A DNA stretch of 64,000 nucleotides from Wurfbainia villosa (lineage: Eukaryota; Streptophyta; Magnoliopsida; Zingiberales; Zingiberaceae): the NCBI GenBank assembly GCA_025175895.1, contig CM045989.1, positions 22,003,928 to 22,067,927 of the forward strand, given 5' to 3'. The notes beneath the pieces were generated by a model. That model was not told where the DNA came from. It saw only the letters and a list, made by a program, of their open reading frames with translations, and ran no database searches. Position 1 is the stretch's first letter, and every line of letters starts with the position of its first letter. The position numbers and the translations under genes are program-made. Shown here in pieces: positions 21,590-34,230 of this stretch.

Positions 21590-23697
21590 TGTTGGAATGT
21601 ATACTGAAAGCCTAGCTCTTTTTGTATGAACATTTTATTTTGGAATAAGAATCACATGATCATTGTTTGCACTTTATATATTTATTATGTGTGTGCATAT
21701 TGTCTAATATTTTACATTGTAGATAACATGGTGCTTAGTGTGGCACAGAAGATCATGTTATCAATCCCTTGTAAAATATAAGTAGAGGCTCACAACCAAG
21801 ATGGTTTTGGACAAACCATTGGCATGGTTGTAGTGTAGCTTGGTATTGTTTTCTCTTGACATGGAGTTACACTAGTACACTTAGGTGTATTGAGCAGGAC
21901 CGACATAGAGGTGATTCAATTAATTGCTGACTACATAATTGAATCGGACCTCGGATATTATGTTGTACATGCTCTTAATCCCAATATAATAACGGGCACA
22001 TGTAGTTACTATTTATTTCTTTGATTTACCAAAGGGTGAGATTTAAATGGATTAAATCAATATGCTCGGTAAGTTGGGAAATAATATTATTTACATGGTG
22101 TGTCGTTGATTATAGGAGGAAACCGTGTCCTATATACTAGGTTGATGATGTCCCCTTGAGCAGCTCATAAGGTTCATCATGTAAACCCAACTGGTTGACT
22201 TAGTCAACATGATGATAAGGTTGAGTGGTACTACTCGAGGAATTAGATGTTAATTAATTGATGGTCAGTAAATCAATTAATTGACGGACATTCGATATCT
22301 TAAACATGGGGAGATGAATGTACAAATAATATATGGAGCCCATATTAATTTATAGGGGTTGGTGAGGTAGTTCAATGATGATCCTCTAGTGGAATGGAAC
22401 ATCATTGATGGATCAAGTTAGTGTGGTTCCGATCCATCGGGTGGCCATGATCCAACTCCTCCTTATGGTCCCTATCGTAGCCTAATATAATCCTAAAGAA
22501 GTCTAGATCCAAGGATGTAAAACAAAAACCAACGGTTGGGATTAAATCCCTAGATCCGATGGTTGGGATGAAACCCTAGAACCAACGGTTGGGATTAAAT
22601 CCCTAGATCCGATGGTTAGGATGAAACCCTTGAATCGACGGTTGGGATTAAATCCCTAGATCCGACGGTTGGGATGAAACCCTAGATTCGACGGTTGGGA
22701 TGAAACCCTAGATCCGACGGTTGGGATGAAATCCTAGATCCGACGGTTGGGATGAAACCCTAGATCCGACGATTGGGATAAAACCCTAGATCCGACGGTG
22801 GAGATTAAATCCCTAGATCCGACGGTGGAGATTAAAGGAGGCTTAAGCCCAATTCTATAAATAGAGGGCTTAGGTTGAGCGGCAAAAGAGGTTCAATTTT
22901 GGAGTTAGGGTTTTAGTTTGGGCGGCTAGGGTTTGGAAGCAATGTTTTGGGCGGCAACTCTTGGACAAGAAGTCGGCGCCCATCTTCTTCCTTTTCTCCT
23001 TGGTGGTCGGCGCTCACTCCTTCTTTCTCTAAGCTTTGGCCGACCCTCTTCCTTCTCCTTTGATCCTTGGTGGCCGGCGGTCCTCCAACAATTGGTGGCC
23101 GGTGCTTCTCTAACCACTAGGTGGCCGGCGGCAACCTCTCTTCAAGGTTGGCCGACGCTCATCCCTTCATTCCTTGGCCGGCGGTTGCATCAAACTCCCT
23201 TGCTTGGTGGCCGGTTCTAGAAAGGAAAGGTTTTGTTGGTTCTTCTTTTTGTTCACGGCGGACAAGGAAGGGAAGAACGCGATCTAGAAGGCTTCTACTC
23301 GTGGAGGATCTTCGCCCACACGTCATCCACGAGGAGGATAGGATATACGGTAGAAAATCGTAAGGTATAAAGTGGTACAACTTTATTTTCTGATCTTAGC
23401 ATGTTATTTTATGTGTTGATTATACAAGTGTGCGTATGTATATATTTTGTATAATCTTGGACCCCGAAGACAAACACAAAAACCGGCGATCCGTCCGTCG
23501 TCTCTTCCGCGGCTAACCAACTAGAAGAGTTGTGTTGCTTGAAAAACTAGTTTGTTCAAGCGATCACTCAAGTTGTTAGCACGACGATGAATAGGTTGTG
23601 CTAAGGAAACTCATCCCATCCGGATTAGTTCTTTTATTGGTGAAAATTTTAATCCGGGGACATGGGAGCCAATGAGTCTCCGAAGCAACTCCCTACA
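21590..23697 (+). repeat. 3' LTR of copia D
   Basis: This matches 14516-16625 nearly base for base, with scattered substitutions. It holds its own telobox array (22528-22828) and TATA box (22855-22864). F resumes at 23698. Confidence 0.93.
22528..22828 (+). repeat. Telobox-containing tandem array in the 3' LTR of D
   Basis: This is the counterpart of 15456-15765, with about twelve units of 26-27 bp. Five units keep a perfect AAACCCTA. Some units differ from their 5' LTR partners by single bases. Confidence 0.88.
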
Positions 23698-24858
23698 GAG
23701 TCTTGGCATTTAAGAAGTCCAAGGGGTTTGATATTGGCGGGGGGAGTCTTGGCAGTATAAGTCCAATGGTTGGCAGCGTATAGTCCAAGCAGAGTCTTGG
23801 CAGTGTAAGTCCAATGTGCCTTGGCGGTGTAGACACCGTTAGCATGACATAGCCGATGAAAGTACCTAAAGGATAGCACAATGGATGAACAAGTCATGGA
23901 TGACTTGGAGGGATCCGAGAGGCATGAGGTTGACGGAGGTCGCTAGAAGGCTTAGGTCTTGGCTAAGGGTGGTCTAGCAAGTATAGGGGAACCATACTTG
24001 GGTTAAAACCTCATTTTTGAGGTGTGCCAGTCGACTGGTGTCATGTGACAATCGACTGACGTGAGTCAACTAGGGTTTGACTGCGGGAATTGGCCCACAT
24101 GACCGCCAGGTGGCGGTCGGTGATTAATAACGATCGGCGATCGGTGATCAGTCAATTGGTGCTCGGTTTCTTATGCACAGAATGGAGTCTGACTCGACTG
24201 CTAGGGTTAGCAGTCGAGTGGAGGCTCGAACAACCGACTGATAATGGATCCATTGGATCTTTCCAACATGGATTTAGTCGTTGTCTCACGACAACAGTGG
24301 CATCAGTCGACTGATGGTCCCTTAGCAGTTGACTGATCAGCTATTTACAGCCCAGGTTGCAGCTTTAAATGGAGATCGTGGAGGAGGAAATCACCACCAG
24401 TTCTTGAGAGCTTTTAGAGCGATTTGTTGCTGTAAATCAGGTCTCCAAGTGCAAGTCAAGCAACCAAGCATTCAAGCAATCAAATGCAAAGTGTTGTAAA
24501 GTTTTCTTTACTTGTCTTTCATATTTGTATTGTATATTGCTTGTATTTATTTCTTGTTGTTGTAAGATCATTTGTATGAGATTTCTCCCCCTCTGACTTA
24601 TGTCGAGAAGGAGTTATTATGATTAGTAGTGCATTTTTGCATTGCTAGGGCTTTTAGAGCCCGATCCGTGGAGTATGAACCATTCGGTTCCGAACCATGT
24701 TATATGCTTGTGTTGTGAATTATATTTGTCGTATTTCATTATTGTTATTTGTTTTATTTCCTCTGTGCTAATGAAAATTATAGACAAACACGAACGATTT
24801 CCATCGAGCAACGATAACAAGCTATTCACCCCTTCTAGCATTCCAAGGATCCCCTACA
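23698..24858 (+). repeat. 5' LTR of copia F (right-hand part)
   Basis: This matches 27883-29091 in the 3' LTR of F and ends cccctaca. D removed the contact with its left part. It includes a 12-bp perfect inverted repeat with a 4-base loop (24192-24219) and the SIRE-type LTR end ctattcacccc. No primer-binding site follows: the next bases are already gag-like. Confidence 0.85.
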
Positions 24859-25600
24859 TAAGTGTCCAAAAAGAGTCAAGAAGGCTCCACCCGTGCCAAA
24901 GGTCAAGGATGCCGGTGCCCAAAGTCAAAGGAGCAAGGCGCACATCATTTGCTTCAAGTGCCATTAAATGGGGCACTATAGGAGTTAATGCTCTAGGGGG
25001 AGCAAGAAGACTCAAGAGGGAGTATCACAAGTAGGGGGAGCTTCTAAAGAAATCCTTAAGGTAAAATTTAGTAATGCTCCTTCTTTAGTTAATAGATAAA
25101 AACATGCTAGGAATTTCAATTCACTTGCTATTTATCATGAAAAGTATGCTAGAAATAACAAATATTTTTGCCTAGGAGCTAAAAATATCCACATGTCAAA
25201 TAAGGAGAAATTTAGGACTAATATCCCTAGAAAGACCTTACCTAGGGCCTAAGAGACAAAAGTCAACCAAGGGCAAGAAAGGTTTGGGTCACAAACCTAA
25301 GCCTAAGGTGGCTTATCATAGTGTTCCATTTGATTATGGAACACAAATTAGGTCTAGAAAGACCAAGGTCAATAGGGAAGTCATCCATAAGGTTGACCAA
25401 GGTAGGTTCTTAGTGGCCAAGGTTTCCATGAATCCTAGGAAGACCACTAAGAAGGTTACTAGGGAGGCAATCCCTAAGGTTAACCTAGTCAAGACCCAAA
25501 TGACCAAGGCTAGCAAGCCTAGAAGGGTCATTAGGAAGGTATCTAGGGAGGTTATCCCTAAGGAATACCAAGTAAACCCTAGGAGCTAAAATATGTTTTG
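24859..25600 (+). pseudogene. gag: Gag C-terminus remnant of SIRE-like copia F
   Basis: At 24950-24991 the codons spell a zinc knuckle with correct spacing, C-x2-C-x4-H-x4-C, but with stops at two internal positions. Downstream, 25284-25589 encodes a 101-residue Lys/Arg-rich frame with repeated VxREVIPKV units, as found between the knuckle and protease of SIRE/Maximus-like copias. The N-terminal gag, primer-binding site, protease, integrase, RT and RNase H are all missing. F is therefore a deletion derivative. Confidence 0.65.
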
Positions 25601-27533
25601 GGTTCCTAAGAGCATGATCGATTCACACTAGATGGGTTTAGGGTGTGCCAACTTTAATTGGATGGGTAGTTAACTCAACTATGGTAAAGGTTGCACTTTA
25701 GGTAATTTTCAAGGTTATGGATACCTTGGAAATAGGTTTGATCATTGGTCCTAAAAGATTTTAGGATGTGCCAATACATTCTTGGAATTATGAAAAATCA
25801 ATTAAATTTGCACAATTTAGGTTTAGAGGTCTTGGTGTGCCATTTTGGGTTTTTGGCACACTTTGAGAAATTTAGGCAATATGGCAAAATATACATAATT
25901 ATATCAAATGACAACAAATATTAAAATTTAGGTATTATTATACCAATACATTTTATGTGTCATGCTTTGTTTGCTATATAACATGTCATGACATCATGTT
26001 TATTTTTATCATTTATATATTATGATTATGTGTAGGATTAAGGATTAATGTCATGTGTTTTTAGATTATATCATATGCCATGATATCATGATCATTGCCC
26101 ATGCTTTACTTATTCTATCATTTATTCCATGATCATTCATGCATTTAATTTGATATAAATTGATTTAGGACAATGACATGACTTGAAGTCCCATTTATAA
26201 GGAAATCAAGTAGTGTTGCCTTAGAAAATGCATGAGGCTTTAGTTTAAGATGAACCAAAAACCCACATCTCACATTAAATTGACATGTATGTGTATTTAT
26301 ACACCCTAGATACATGTTAGATGCTAGGATATGAGTTAAGTTCAAGGTGCATAATTTTTGCATCTAGATAAACTAAAACTCATCTTATCTTAATGGTGGA
26401 TCATTGGGAAAGCTTGTGTACAAGTCATGTACATTGAGCCCAAGGAATATGATCCAAAATAAGGTTTTAAAAACATTTTAAAATCCTTTTAGAAAACCTT
26501 AGTGAAGCCTATCTTTTGATAGCAATCACCATTGATGAAGTTGATACAAAGTGAGCTAAAATATTGAAGTTTTTTTTCACTTTTGAACTTTGTATCAATT
26601 TCGATATTTTATGGGTAAAATATTTTTCTATCATTTTTCATTCATTGTATTGGTCATAAGTATTATACGTATGAATTTTTATAATTTTTCGATATACGTA
26701 TAACTAGTTATGAATTTTCAAAACTCAACTCTGATAACTGAAAATTGGATTTTTCAGTTATCAATTGACTGCCCTTGGTGGCAGTCGATTGATGAGAGTA
26801 ACAGTCGACTGATCTCTGATAGAGTCGACTGCCAAGCTAATTTCAGGAAAAATAAGGATGTTTAGCCCATTTTCAGCCATGGTAAAGGTCCCTAACCAAT
26901 CCTAACCCTAGGATATGTTTTGGGAAGTATTATAAAGGGTGAAAATCTATTAGATATGGATTAGGAGAGTTGTTTAGGGTTTGTATCAAATTTAAGGATG
27001 GGAAAGTTCTATGTTGATCTTTGAACCTTATTTTTGATGGTTTAGAGTTCCTATTGACTTAGGGACTTCCTAAGGACATTGTTGGTGCAATGGTCAAGGG
27101 GGAGGAAACCTTTAGGGGGAGGTATCCATCAAGGGATGATGGATGGTATTTTTCCTCATGAGGAGGAAATTGGAATTTTGAGATACCCAATTTGGAAATT
27201 TAAAGAGTGTATAGGATTGCCTCTCTTGAGTGATATGAGACTTATCACTAGGAAGATGGTAGGCATCCTAAGTATTTTTGGACTAAGAGGGAGATTGTAA
27301 GATCTCATTGGGACATGAGACATTGACCTTCTTGGAGAGATAACCTTTTTGATATTAGTCAAATAGGGGGAGAATGTTTTGGGAGAGAATGTTATGGAGA
27401 CTGTTATCAATTGATGTTATCAATTGTCAATTCGGAGAATTGGGGAGAATGTTGGAATTACCAATTTGGGATAATTAATAAGGAGATTTGAGTTAGTTTT
27501 CTAACTCAAAGGTATGTGTTTTTGTCAAACATC
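25601..27533 (+). other. Noncoding remainder of the F interior
   Basis: This is AT-rich sequence with no frame resembling a retrotransposon protein. It contains several gtcgactg words near 26770-26830, like the LTRs. It is probably 3' untranslated sequence of the element left after the pol deletion. Confidence 0.5.
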
Positions 27534-27547
27534 AAAAAGGAGGAGAT
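27534..27547 (+). other. Polypurine tract of copia F
   Basis: aaaaaggaggagat precedes the LTR start TGTTGATGCAATCG. A second, related tract and start (ggggagat then TGTTTGTACAATCG at 27675) lie about 127 bases further on. Confidence 0.75.
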
Positions 27548-27765
27548 TGTTGATGCAATCGGCCCAGGTCACGATTGACCGGACTCGAGTATGACTCAAG
27601 CGATATTTTGATGTTTAACATGGAGGTTTGACATTGATATTTGACATTGATGTCTAGTAATGTTTTGGGGAGATTGTTTGTACAATCGACCTGGGTCATG
27701 ATTGACCGGACTCGAGTTTTGACTCGAGGGGGATTTTGATGGTTGACTAGGGTTGACAATGTCAA

Positions 27766-27895
27766 GGAAAAGTCCAAGCATGTATCTTGGCATGGAAAGT
27801 CCAACATGGTTTGGCAAGGAAAAGTCCAAGCATGGGTCTTGGCATGGAAAGTCCAACATGGGTTGGCAAGGGAAAGTCCAAGCTTGAGTCTTGAC
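27766..27895 (+). repeat. 52-bp tandem repeat in the F LTR
   Basis: Units start at 27766, 27818 and 27870, each beginning gg(a/g)aaagtccaagc and containing tcttggcatgg and ttggcaa. About 2.5 copies are present. The repeat creates long minus-strand open frames with recurring DFPCQ words that are not genes. Confidence 0.8.
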
Positions 27896-28228
27896 ATTTG
27901 AGAAGTCCAAGGGGTTTGATATTGGCGACGTAAAGTCCAAGCGGGAGTCTTGGTAGCATAAGTCCAATGGTTGGCGACATAAAGTCCAAGCGGATTCTTG
28001 GCAGCGTAAGTCCAATGTGTCTTGGCGGTGTAGACATCGTTAGCATGACATAGCCGATGGAAGCACCTGAAGGCTAGCGCAATGGATGAACAAGTCATGG
28101 ATGACTTGGAGGGATCAGAGAGACATGAGGCTGATGCAGGTGGCTAGAAGGCTTAGGTCTAGGCTACGGGTGGTCTAGCAAGTATGGGGGCACCATACTT
28201 GGGTTAAAACCTCATGTTTGAGGTGGGC

Positions 28229-28567
28229 CAGTCGACTGGTGTCATATGGCAGTCGACTGGTGTGAGTCAACTATGATTTCACTGTGGGAAGTGTCCCAAC
28301 AGTCGACTGCCAGAGGTAGGCAGTCGACTGCTGGCTTGAGTAGTCGACTGATCGTGTGATCAGTCGACTGGTGATCGGTATTTCGAGAATAGAATGGAGT
28401 CTCACTCGACTGCTAGGGCTAGTAGTCGAGTGAAGTCTCGATCAGTCGACTGATGGACATGATCAGTCAATTGATGTCCTATCCGTTGGATTTTTCCAGC
28501 GTGGATTACACCGTTGTCTCACAGCAACAGTGTCATTAGTCGACTGATGGTCCCGAGCAGTCGACTG
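28229..28567 (+). repeat. Cluster of CAGTCGACTG palindromes in the F LTR
   Basis: The perfect 10-base palindrome occurs at 28229, 28250, 28300, 28321, 28361, 28443 and 28558, with tagtcgactg variants at 28341 and 28537. A 30-base near-palindrome with cactcgact/agtcgagtg arms lies at 28403-28432. Related but degraded words lie at 24030-24330 in the 5' LTR. Confidence 0.85.
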
Positions 28568-29091
28568 ATCGGTGATGTCCAGCACATGAAGCTTTAAATG
28601 GATCTCGTGGTGGAGGAAATCAACAATGGTTCTTAAGAGCTTTTAAGACGATTTGTTGCTGCAAATCAGGGTCTCCAAGTGCAAGTCAAGCAACCAAACA
28701 TTCAAGCAATCAAAAGCTAAGTGTTGTAAAATTTTCTTTATTTGTTTTTTGTATTTGTATTGTATCTTGCTTGTATTTATTTCTTACTATTGTAAGATAA
28801 CTTGTACGGGGTTTCTCCACCTCTGACTTGTGTCAAGAAGGAGTTATTTGTGATTAGTGGTTGCGTGTGCATCACTAGAGCTCTTTAGAGCATGATCCGT
28901 GGAGTAGGAACCATTCGGTTCTGAACCATGTTAAATACTTGTGTAATTGTGTGTTTGTCTATTTTGTTTTTGCTTTATTATTATTCCGCTGTGCACTAAC
29001 GAAGATTGTAGAGACAAACGTGAAGGAATTCCATCAACGTGCTAGCACGATGCTATTCACCCCCCCTCTACCGGTCAACATTTCCTCTACA

Positions 29092-31931
29092 CTCTCCGTC
29101 GCCGGGCCGACCGGAGTTGCTCGTCATCACCGTTGCTCGAGCTCAGATCTGCCATCATCGATGCTCAAGCTCAGCTTGTCATCGCCTCTCCTCTTCCGTC
29201 GTTTCTTCATCGACACAAGTGCTGCAATATGTTTGTTTGAGTTAATTGTTGAATTCCCTTAGAGCAAGCTGTGGATTCCATGTTTTAGCTTGGATTGGTG
29301 GTTTGGACAGTGTGTGAGTTTAGATTGCTCCGGTGAACAGGGGAGGTGGCTGCCGGTGGAAATTTGGGCCGATAAGCTTTGATTTCCCTTTTCTTGTCAT
29401 TGGTATTTGCTGCCTTCAGTGGTTAGTGTTTGATCTATGTAGTGGAGTTGTTGATCTGTGTAGGATGTAGGTGATTTATGGTGTTTGTATTGTGATTTGT
29501 TCGGTGGTTGGAGATCTTAGTGTATTGGATTATGTTTGGTTATGCTCTGTTAGAGAGCTATGATGGTTGAAGAAAGTGCGGTTAGATCTATTCACCTTAA
29601 TCGATCTTGAGGATGTCGGTGATTTATTATAAGTTGGTTATGGTGGATCGAATTGGGAAAATCGGGGTTTCTAACTCGTAGACAAGGAAAGAATGCAAAC
29701 ATAGAAACGAGTAGTGTTTAGTTTGTATTTTTGTCTGGTGATTGTACTTAATGATAGTTTTATATTATGTGTAGGATTGGGATATGAAGCAGGTCCATGA
29801 CCGTGAGGATTAGTTCGAGCTTCGTGTCAGGTGGGTAATATCTACCCTAGTCAGGTAATTTGATCTGAATTTGGTGCATGAATTTGGACTTATGCTATTA
29901 CTTTGATCTTAGATCCACTCTTATTTTATCATGTGCTTGTACTTAAATTTAACCTTTGAGATATTGCTCTTAGTTCATCATTCATTTATCACAGATATGA
30001 ACTACAAACCCTATTGTGTGTTAGTTGGTGGATGCTCAGTTAAGTACATGTGGTTAGGGTAATCTTTGTGACCTCAGATTGGGTTACTGTGTTACATCAC
30101 TAGGGTTAGTTGATGGATTATATTATGGAGTCGATTGTTATATCATACACATATCAGTGGTGCATCTATGCTGGATCTAGTTGTCTGTGCATAGATAAAT
30201 GTGTGGTTGTCAATATGTGGCTAAGGACTAGAGGTCCTAGCATGATTATATATCCATTATGGATCGTGTGACTGCGTATGGTTATATGGATGGTCGACAG
30301 TATCTTGCTATGGACTAGAGGTCTTAGCATGGTTGACTGTCAGATGTGTATGACTCTCTGTGTGATAGAGAGAGAGTCTTGTGGATTAGTAGTCCTTGCA
30401 TAGTTGACTTTTGGTTGACCAGGACTCCCATGGAATAGGGAGTGTTGCGAGGATACATGTATGGAGCTATGCATCATTACATTGCATGCATACTGGCGAT
30501 TAGGTCTCCCTTGTGGTTGAGAGGGTCGTTAGTCATCCTACCTCCCCGGCCACTCGGGGTAGTGGTAGCAGGGTTCAGGGCAGAGCATTGGATGTGCCAT
30601 GCTCGGCCACTATAGACGGTGGTAGCTGGAGATGCGCACCTGGCCACTGTGCATAGTGGTGTTAGCACTCACCCACTATAGACGATGGTTGTGTGACGTG
30701 CAGTTGTCCTATGTGCAGAGCTCATCTACTCATGGATAGTGACGGAGCGACCAGCAGTAGGGACCCCCGTGGAATAGTTAGCTTTTTACGCTTATATGCT
30801 ACTCATTCATACTACCTAACTCGACCACTCGAGAGTAGTGGTAGCTGGAGTCGGGCTAGTCGTCATGTCGTGCCACCTAGGCCATACTGGGGTCGTGGTT
30901 GGATGGGTCCGTAGACATGGCCATGCATATGCATTGTTGATATATATCTATGCATGTATTCAATATATGTTTTACATATGCCTGTGAGATCCTGCATTTG
31001 TTTGCTGTATATGTTTGTACATCATAATACATGTCATTTGCATATTTTATATTGTTGTGTGTTGAGTATGATATATGTGTTGGTCCAGACTGTTGTATGC
31101 ATTTGATTATCCCCATGTCATAGTGTAGTATGAACCGGGTTATTATTACATGTGATTATATACTGTTCATATGCCTGAGTGTTGGTCAGATATGGGATTG
31201 ACATTGTATGATATATGGGTTATGTTATTGTATACCTGTTCAGGATGATATAGCTTATGGTGTTGCAGACCGTCAGGTACGTTGGTACATTACTTCATGT
31301 TCAGTTGATTAGTTTAGTATATGCATTGAGTATGACTATACTATGGTTGCTTGTTATTATATATAGGATTGTATGTTTATTGGACTCATTCTGTATACCT
31401 GTAGATCTTCACATGTATATTTGTAGATCTCTATATCCCTATATGTTGTTCATGCACTTTCTTTATATTACCCCTGAGTTTATACTCACCACCCCGGACC
31501 CTGGGTTTCCTGTCGCCCAGGTAAGAGGTAGAAGATTCCTTGGAGGTTCGGAGCTCCGCCAGCTGATCCCATCTCACGCCGAAGGGTTGGATATTTATTC
31601 TGTATTGTTGTATTCTTATGAATTGTTATTTTGGGATTTCCTCTGATATCGTTTCCATATTTATGGTTACAGATGTGTTGTATATGTATTCGACCTTTGG
31701 TGAGGTCTTTATTATGGATTTTCTTGTGTCAAAGTCACTCCGGAGTGCATAGTTGGGTCTTTATATCTTGTTTATGTGTCAGTATGTTTCCGTTGTGTTT
31801 ATGGATTATGTCCATATATATATGTTATGTGATTGTGGCTGAAAGGCTTTATGTATATCAGAGAATTGTATCATGTACAAGGGAGATCCTGTCCGATTAT
31901 TTTCGACTCGGCATACTCTCGGGGCGTGATA
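29092..31931 (+). repeat. 5' LTR of gypsy G (right-hand part)
   Basis: This matches 35819-40286 apart from the solo LTR inserted there, and also the A LTR. It ends cgtgata, a CA to TA change at the terminus. The first part of this LTR should lie left of the window, beyond F. Confidence 0.87.
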
Positions 31932-31938
31932 ATTTTAT

Positions 31939-31956
31939 TGGTATCAGGGCCCTAGG
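31939..31956 (+). other. Primer-binding site of gypsy G
   Basis: TGGTATCAGGGCCCTAGG lies seven bases after the LTR end, the same site as in A with one A to G change. Confidence 0.8.
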
Positions 31957-34230
31957 TTACGAAGTCCACTTTCGGATTTTATTTCATTCGGACATCAAAT
32001 TTTACTTTACTCGGGTTTGGTTTTTTGAGTTTCGAGATTTGGCCGTTGCGGGACATCTCCGAGTAACAAGGTTTATGGTATGTCAGTTGTTATTACATAT
32101 CTATTGTTGGCTATGCATTTAGTTATTTATAACAGGGATGACTTGTAGTGTGTAGTCATTATTCGTAACTATGGTTTGAGTTTACCACGGGAACGAGATG
32201 TTGAGATTATTAAACATGTACCTGCTATCGAAAAGGTAAATTACCTTTGAGAACCGACTGATACCAAGTCAAAAAGCAGGGGTTAGGCTGTCACATTTCT
32301 TGTGGAGATCAAAGATTATATTCTTAGGGATTTTCACTAACTATGCAAGTCAGATGATTATCTTTGGGGTAATAGATAAGCGAGTATACTATTGCTGATG
32401 CAGATAGTAGAGGAGTAGTTTGCAGTGTATCATAGGGATTTTGATCCCTGGGGTTGGTCGTTCTAGGTTGTATAACTTTGAGAGTAGTTTTGAGTACTTA
32501 ACCCGTGTTATACACAGGAAGTTGAGTTAGCTGCATACCATTAACGGGAACAAGATGGTACTTGGTGGAAGATGTAGAAAATAACATTAGGAAATAATAT
32601 ATCACTTGGTCATAGTTTAGTGATGTTGTGAGAGAGTATTTCTCCAAGTCATCTTCTTTGATTCATTGTCAGGAAATTCTTGAGCTACAAGTAGGGTGAT
32701 CATTTGGTAACGAAGGTACCACGCAAAGTCGTTAGACTTACGAGAGTTACAACCACCTAATAGCTCAAGAATGTGATCGACATGTCTTAAGCCACCCATG
32801 ATTTTTTGGCTGACATTTTGATCAGGATATTTGGATCCTCTATTAGATTCTATCGGAAGTCCTTAGACCAAGTCATGTGTATCGAAATGACTCCGTAGCA
32901 AGTGTTTTAAGAGTTGGAGATTTGATAAGCAGACATTGCAAGTTAAATTATTGGAATCCGAAGTCTCCAAATGTTGGAAAAAATGAGAGAGATTAGAGTC
33001 ATGGGCCACGAGCGACTATTAGAGAGTTTTCCGATCATAGAAGACTGACTGTAGATCGTCAGAACATTCTCATGTTTATCAGCGAATTCAGAAGAAAGAC
33101 TTCGAATGGATTATGTGTGTGCAGTGCGGGTCACGACGACACACAGAGTCAGATTATCCGATGGATCATTTTATCCGTTTCTACTATAAGCAGCCACTAC
33201 CTACGAGGAGAAGGTACTCTGAAGACCCAGTTGAAGACTATGGATGATGCTTTCGAGAAGTCGATCCACAACCTCGAAAGTCGAGATCATTACAGAAGAG
33301 TAATTATCACATCAGCAGCGATCTATTACCTCAGGCATAGTGGAGTTTCTAGATGCTTTCATCCGAGAGAAGCAATTTACTTAGCAGTATCAGCAGAAGA
33401 CATCTCAGAAGACTCAAAAGTCCAGACAACAACGATTACCTCTCCAGACACAGTTATACCTTTCGCAGAGTTGGAGCGTGCTATGATGTTGGCAGTTCTT
33501 CAGTACCTTACAGCCGATTGTATACTCTCTACCAGTACAATAGTGTTTACCATCACCAGTGCAGACATTTTGGGTATTGTATCTCAGTTCAGCAGTTGAC
33601 TTAAGTTCCTCCATGGTAGTCTTTGGCACCTACATGAGCTCAACCGTCAAGAATAGATATTGGGCGAGTTTACATGGTTACTCGGGAAGAGGTATAGAAG
33701 ACCGAAGAAGTGGTCATTCGGGGTGTTACTTTTAGGTTACCCTATTTGCGGATATGTCGAGAGATACCGGTAGTTTACAGGTATCTAGGTTTAGAATATT
33801 CTTAGATAGGATTAGAAAGGTTCCTAGACATCGACTTATGGGTTGGTGGTATCTCTACCGTCAGGTGAGATGTTGATCAACAACCAAGAAGTCAAGGGAT
33901 ACCCTTAGCCTTTGCTAGGCATACCTCTACTATAGGCATATCCTTACAGATAGTTAAATGGTTGAGATTATGGTATAATATGTCTCTCAGATGTGCGTAT
34001 AATCCGAGAGTATTCGGATGTAGTTTTGGATGAACTCCCGGGCTTGCCACTGCATAGGTAAGTGGAATATGTGATTGGGGGTGACTTCAGGAATGGTTCC
34101 GATATTGAACACCTCATACCGGGAGATGATTTTTATTGGTATCAGTGTTGCTAAACACTGTGGAAATTGGAAGAATGTGAGTTGTAATTTATCTTTCCTA
34201 GTGTTTCTTCTTGGGAAGATCTGGAACTCT

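Larger units (their letters stand above)
14516..23697 (+). mobile_element. Full-length Ty1/copia element D
   Basis: The element has two LTRs of about 2.1 kb, a primer-binding site, broken gag-pol genes in copia order (integrase before RT) and a polypurine tract. It lies in the F 5' LTR. The flanking pentamers are gtgtc (14511-14515) and gagtc (23698-23702), a target duplication with one change. The LTR pair looks highly similar by eye, while the coding region carries at least three in-frame stops and several frameshifts. It was probably mobilised by proteins from another copy, or decayed after insertion. Confidence 0.93.
27548..29091 (+). repeat. 3' LTR of copia F
   Basis: It opens TGTTGATGCAATCGG and ends cctctaca. 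It has 52-bp tandem units (27766 onward), seven CAGTCGACTG palindromes (28229-28567) and the SIRE-type end attcaccccccctcta. At 29092 gypsy G begins with ctctccgtcgcc, exactly as in the G 3' LTR at 35819. F therefore lies inside the 5' LTR of G. Confidence 0.87.

Noticed and set aside
27532..28098. 188-codon minus-strand frame with repeated DFPCQ words
   Set aside because: It is the shadow of the 52-bp tandem repeat in the F LTR; the same applies to 27596-28046 and to 45412-45927 in J.
30477..32122. Chain of plus-strand frames (to 163 codons) repeated at 39065-40343 and 8367-9144
   Set aside because: They lie in the end part of gypsy A/G LTRs, are hydrophobic products of TA-rich sequence, and are interrupted differently in each copy.
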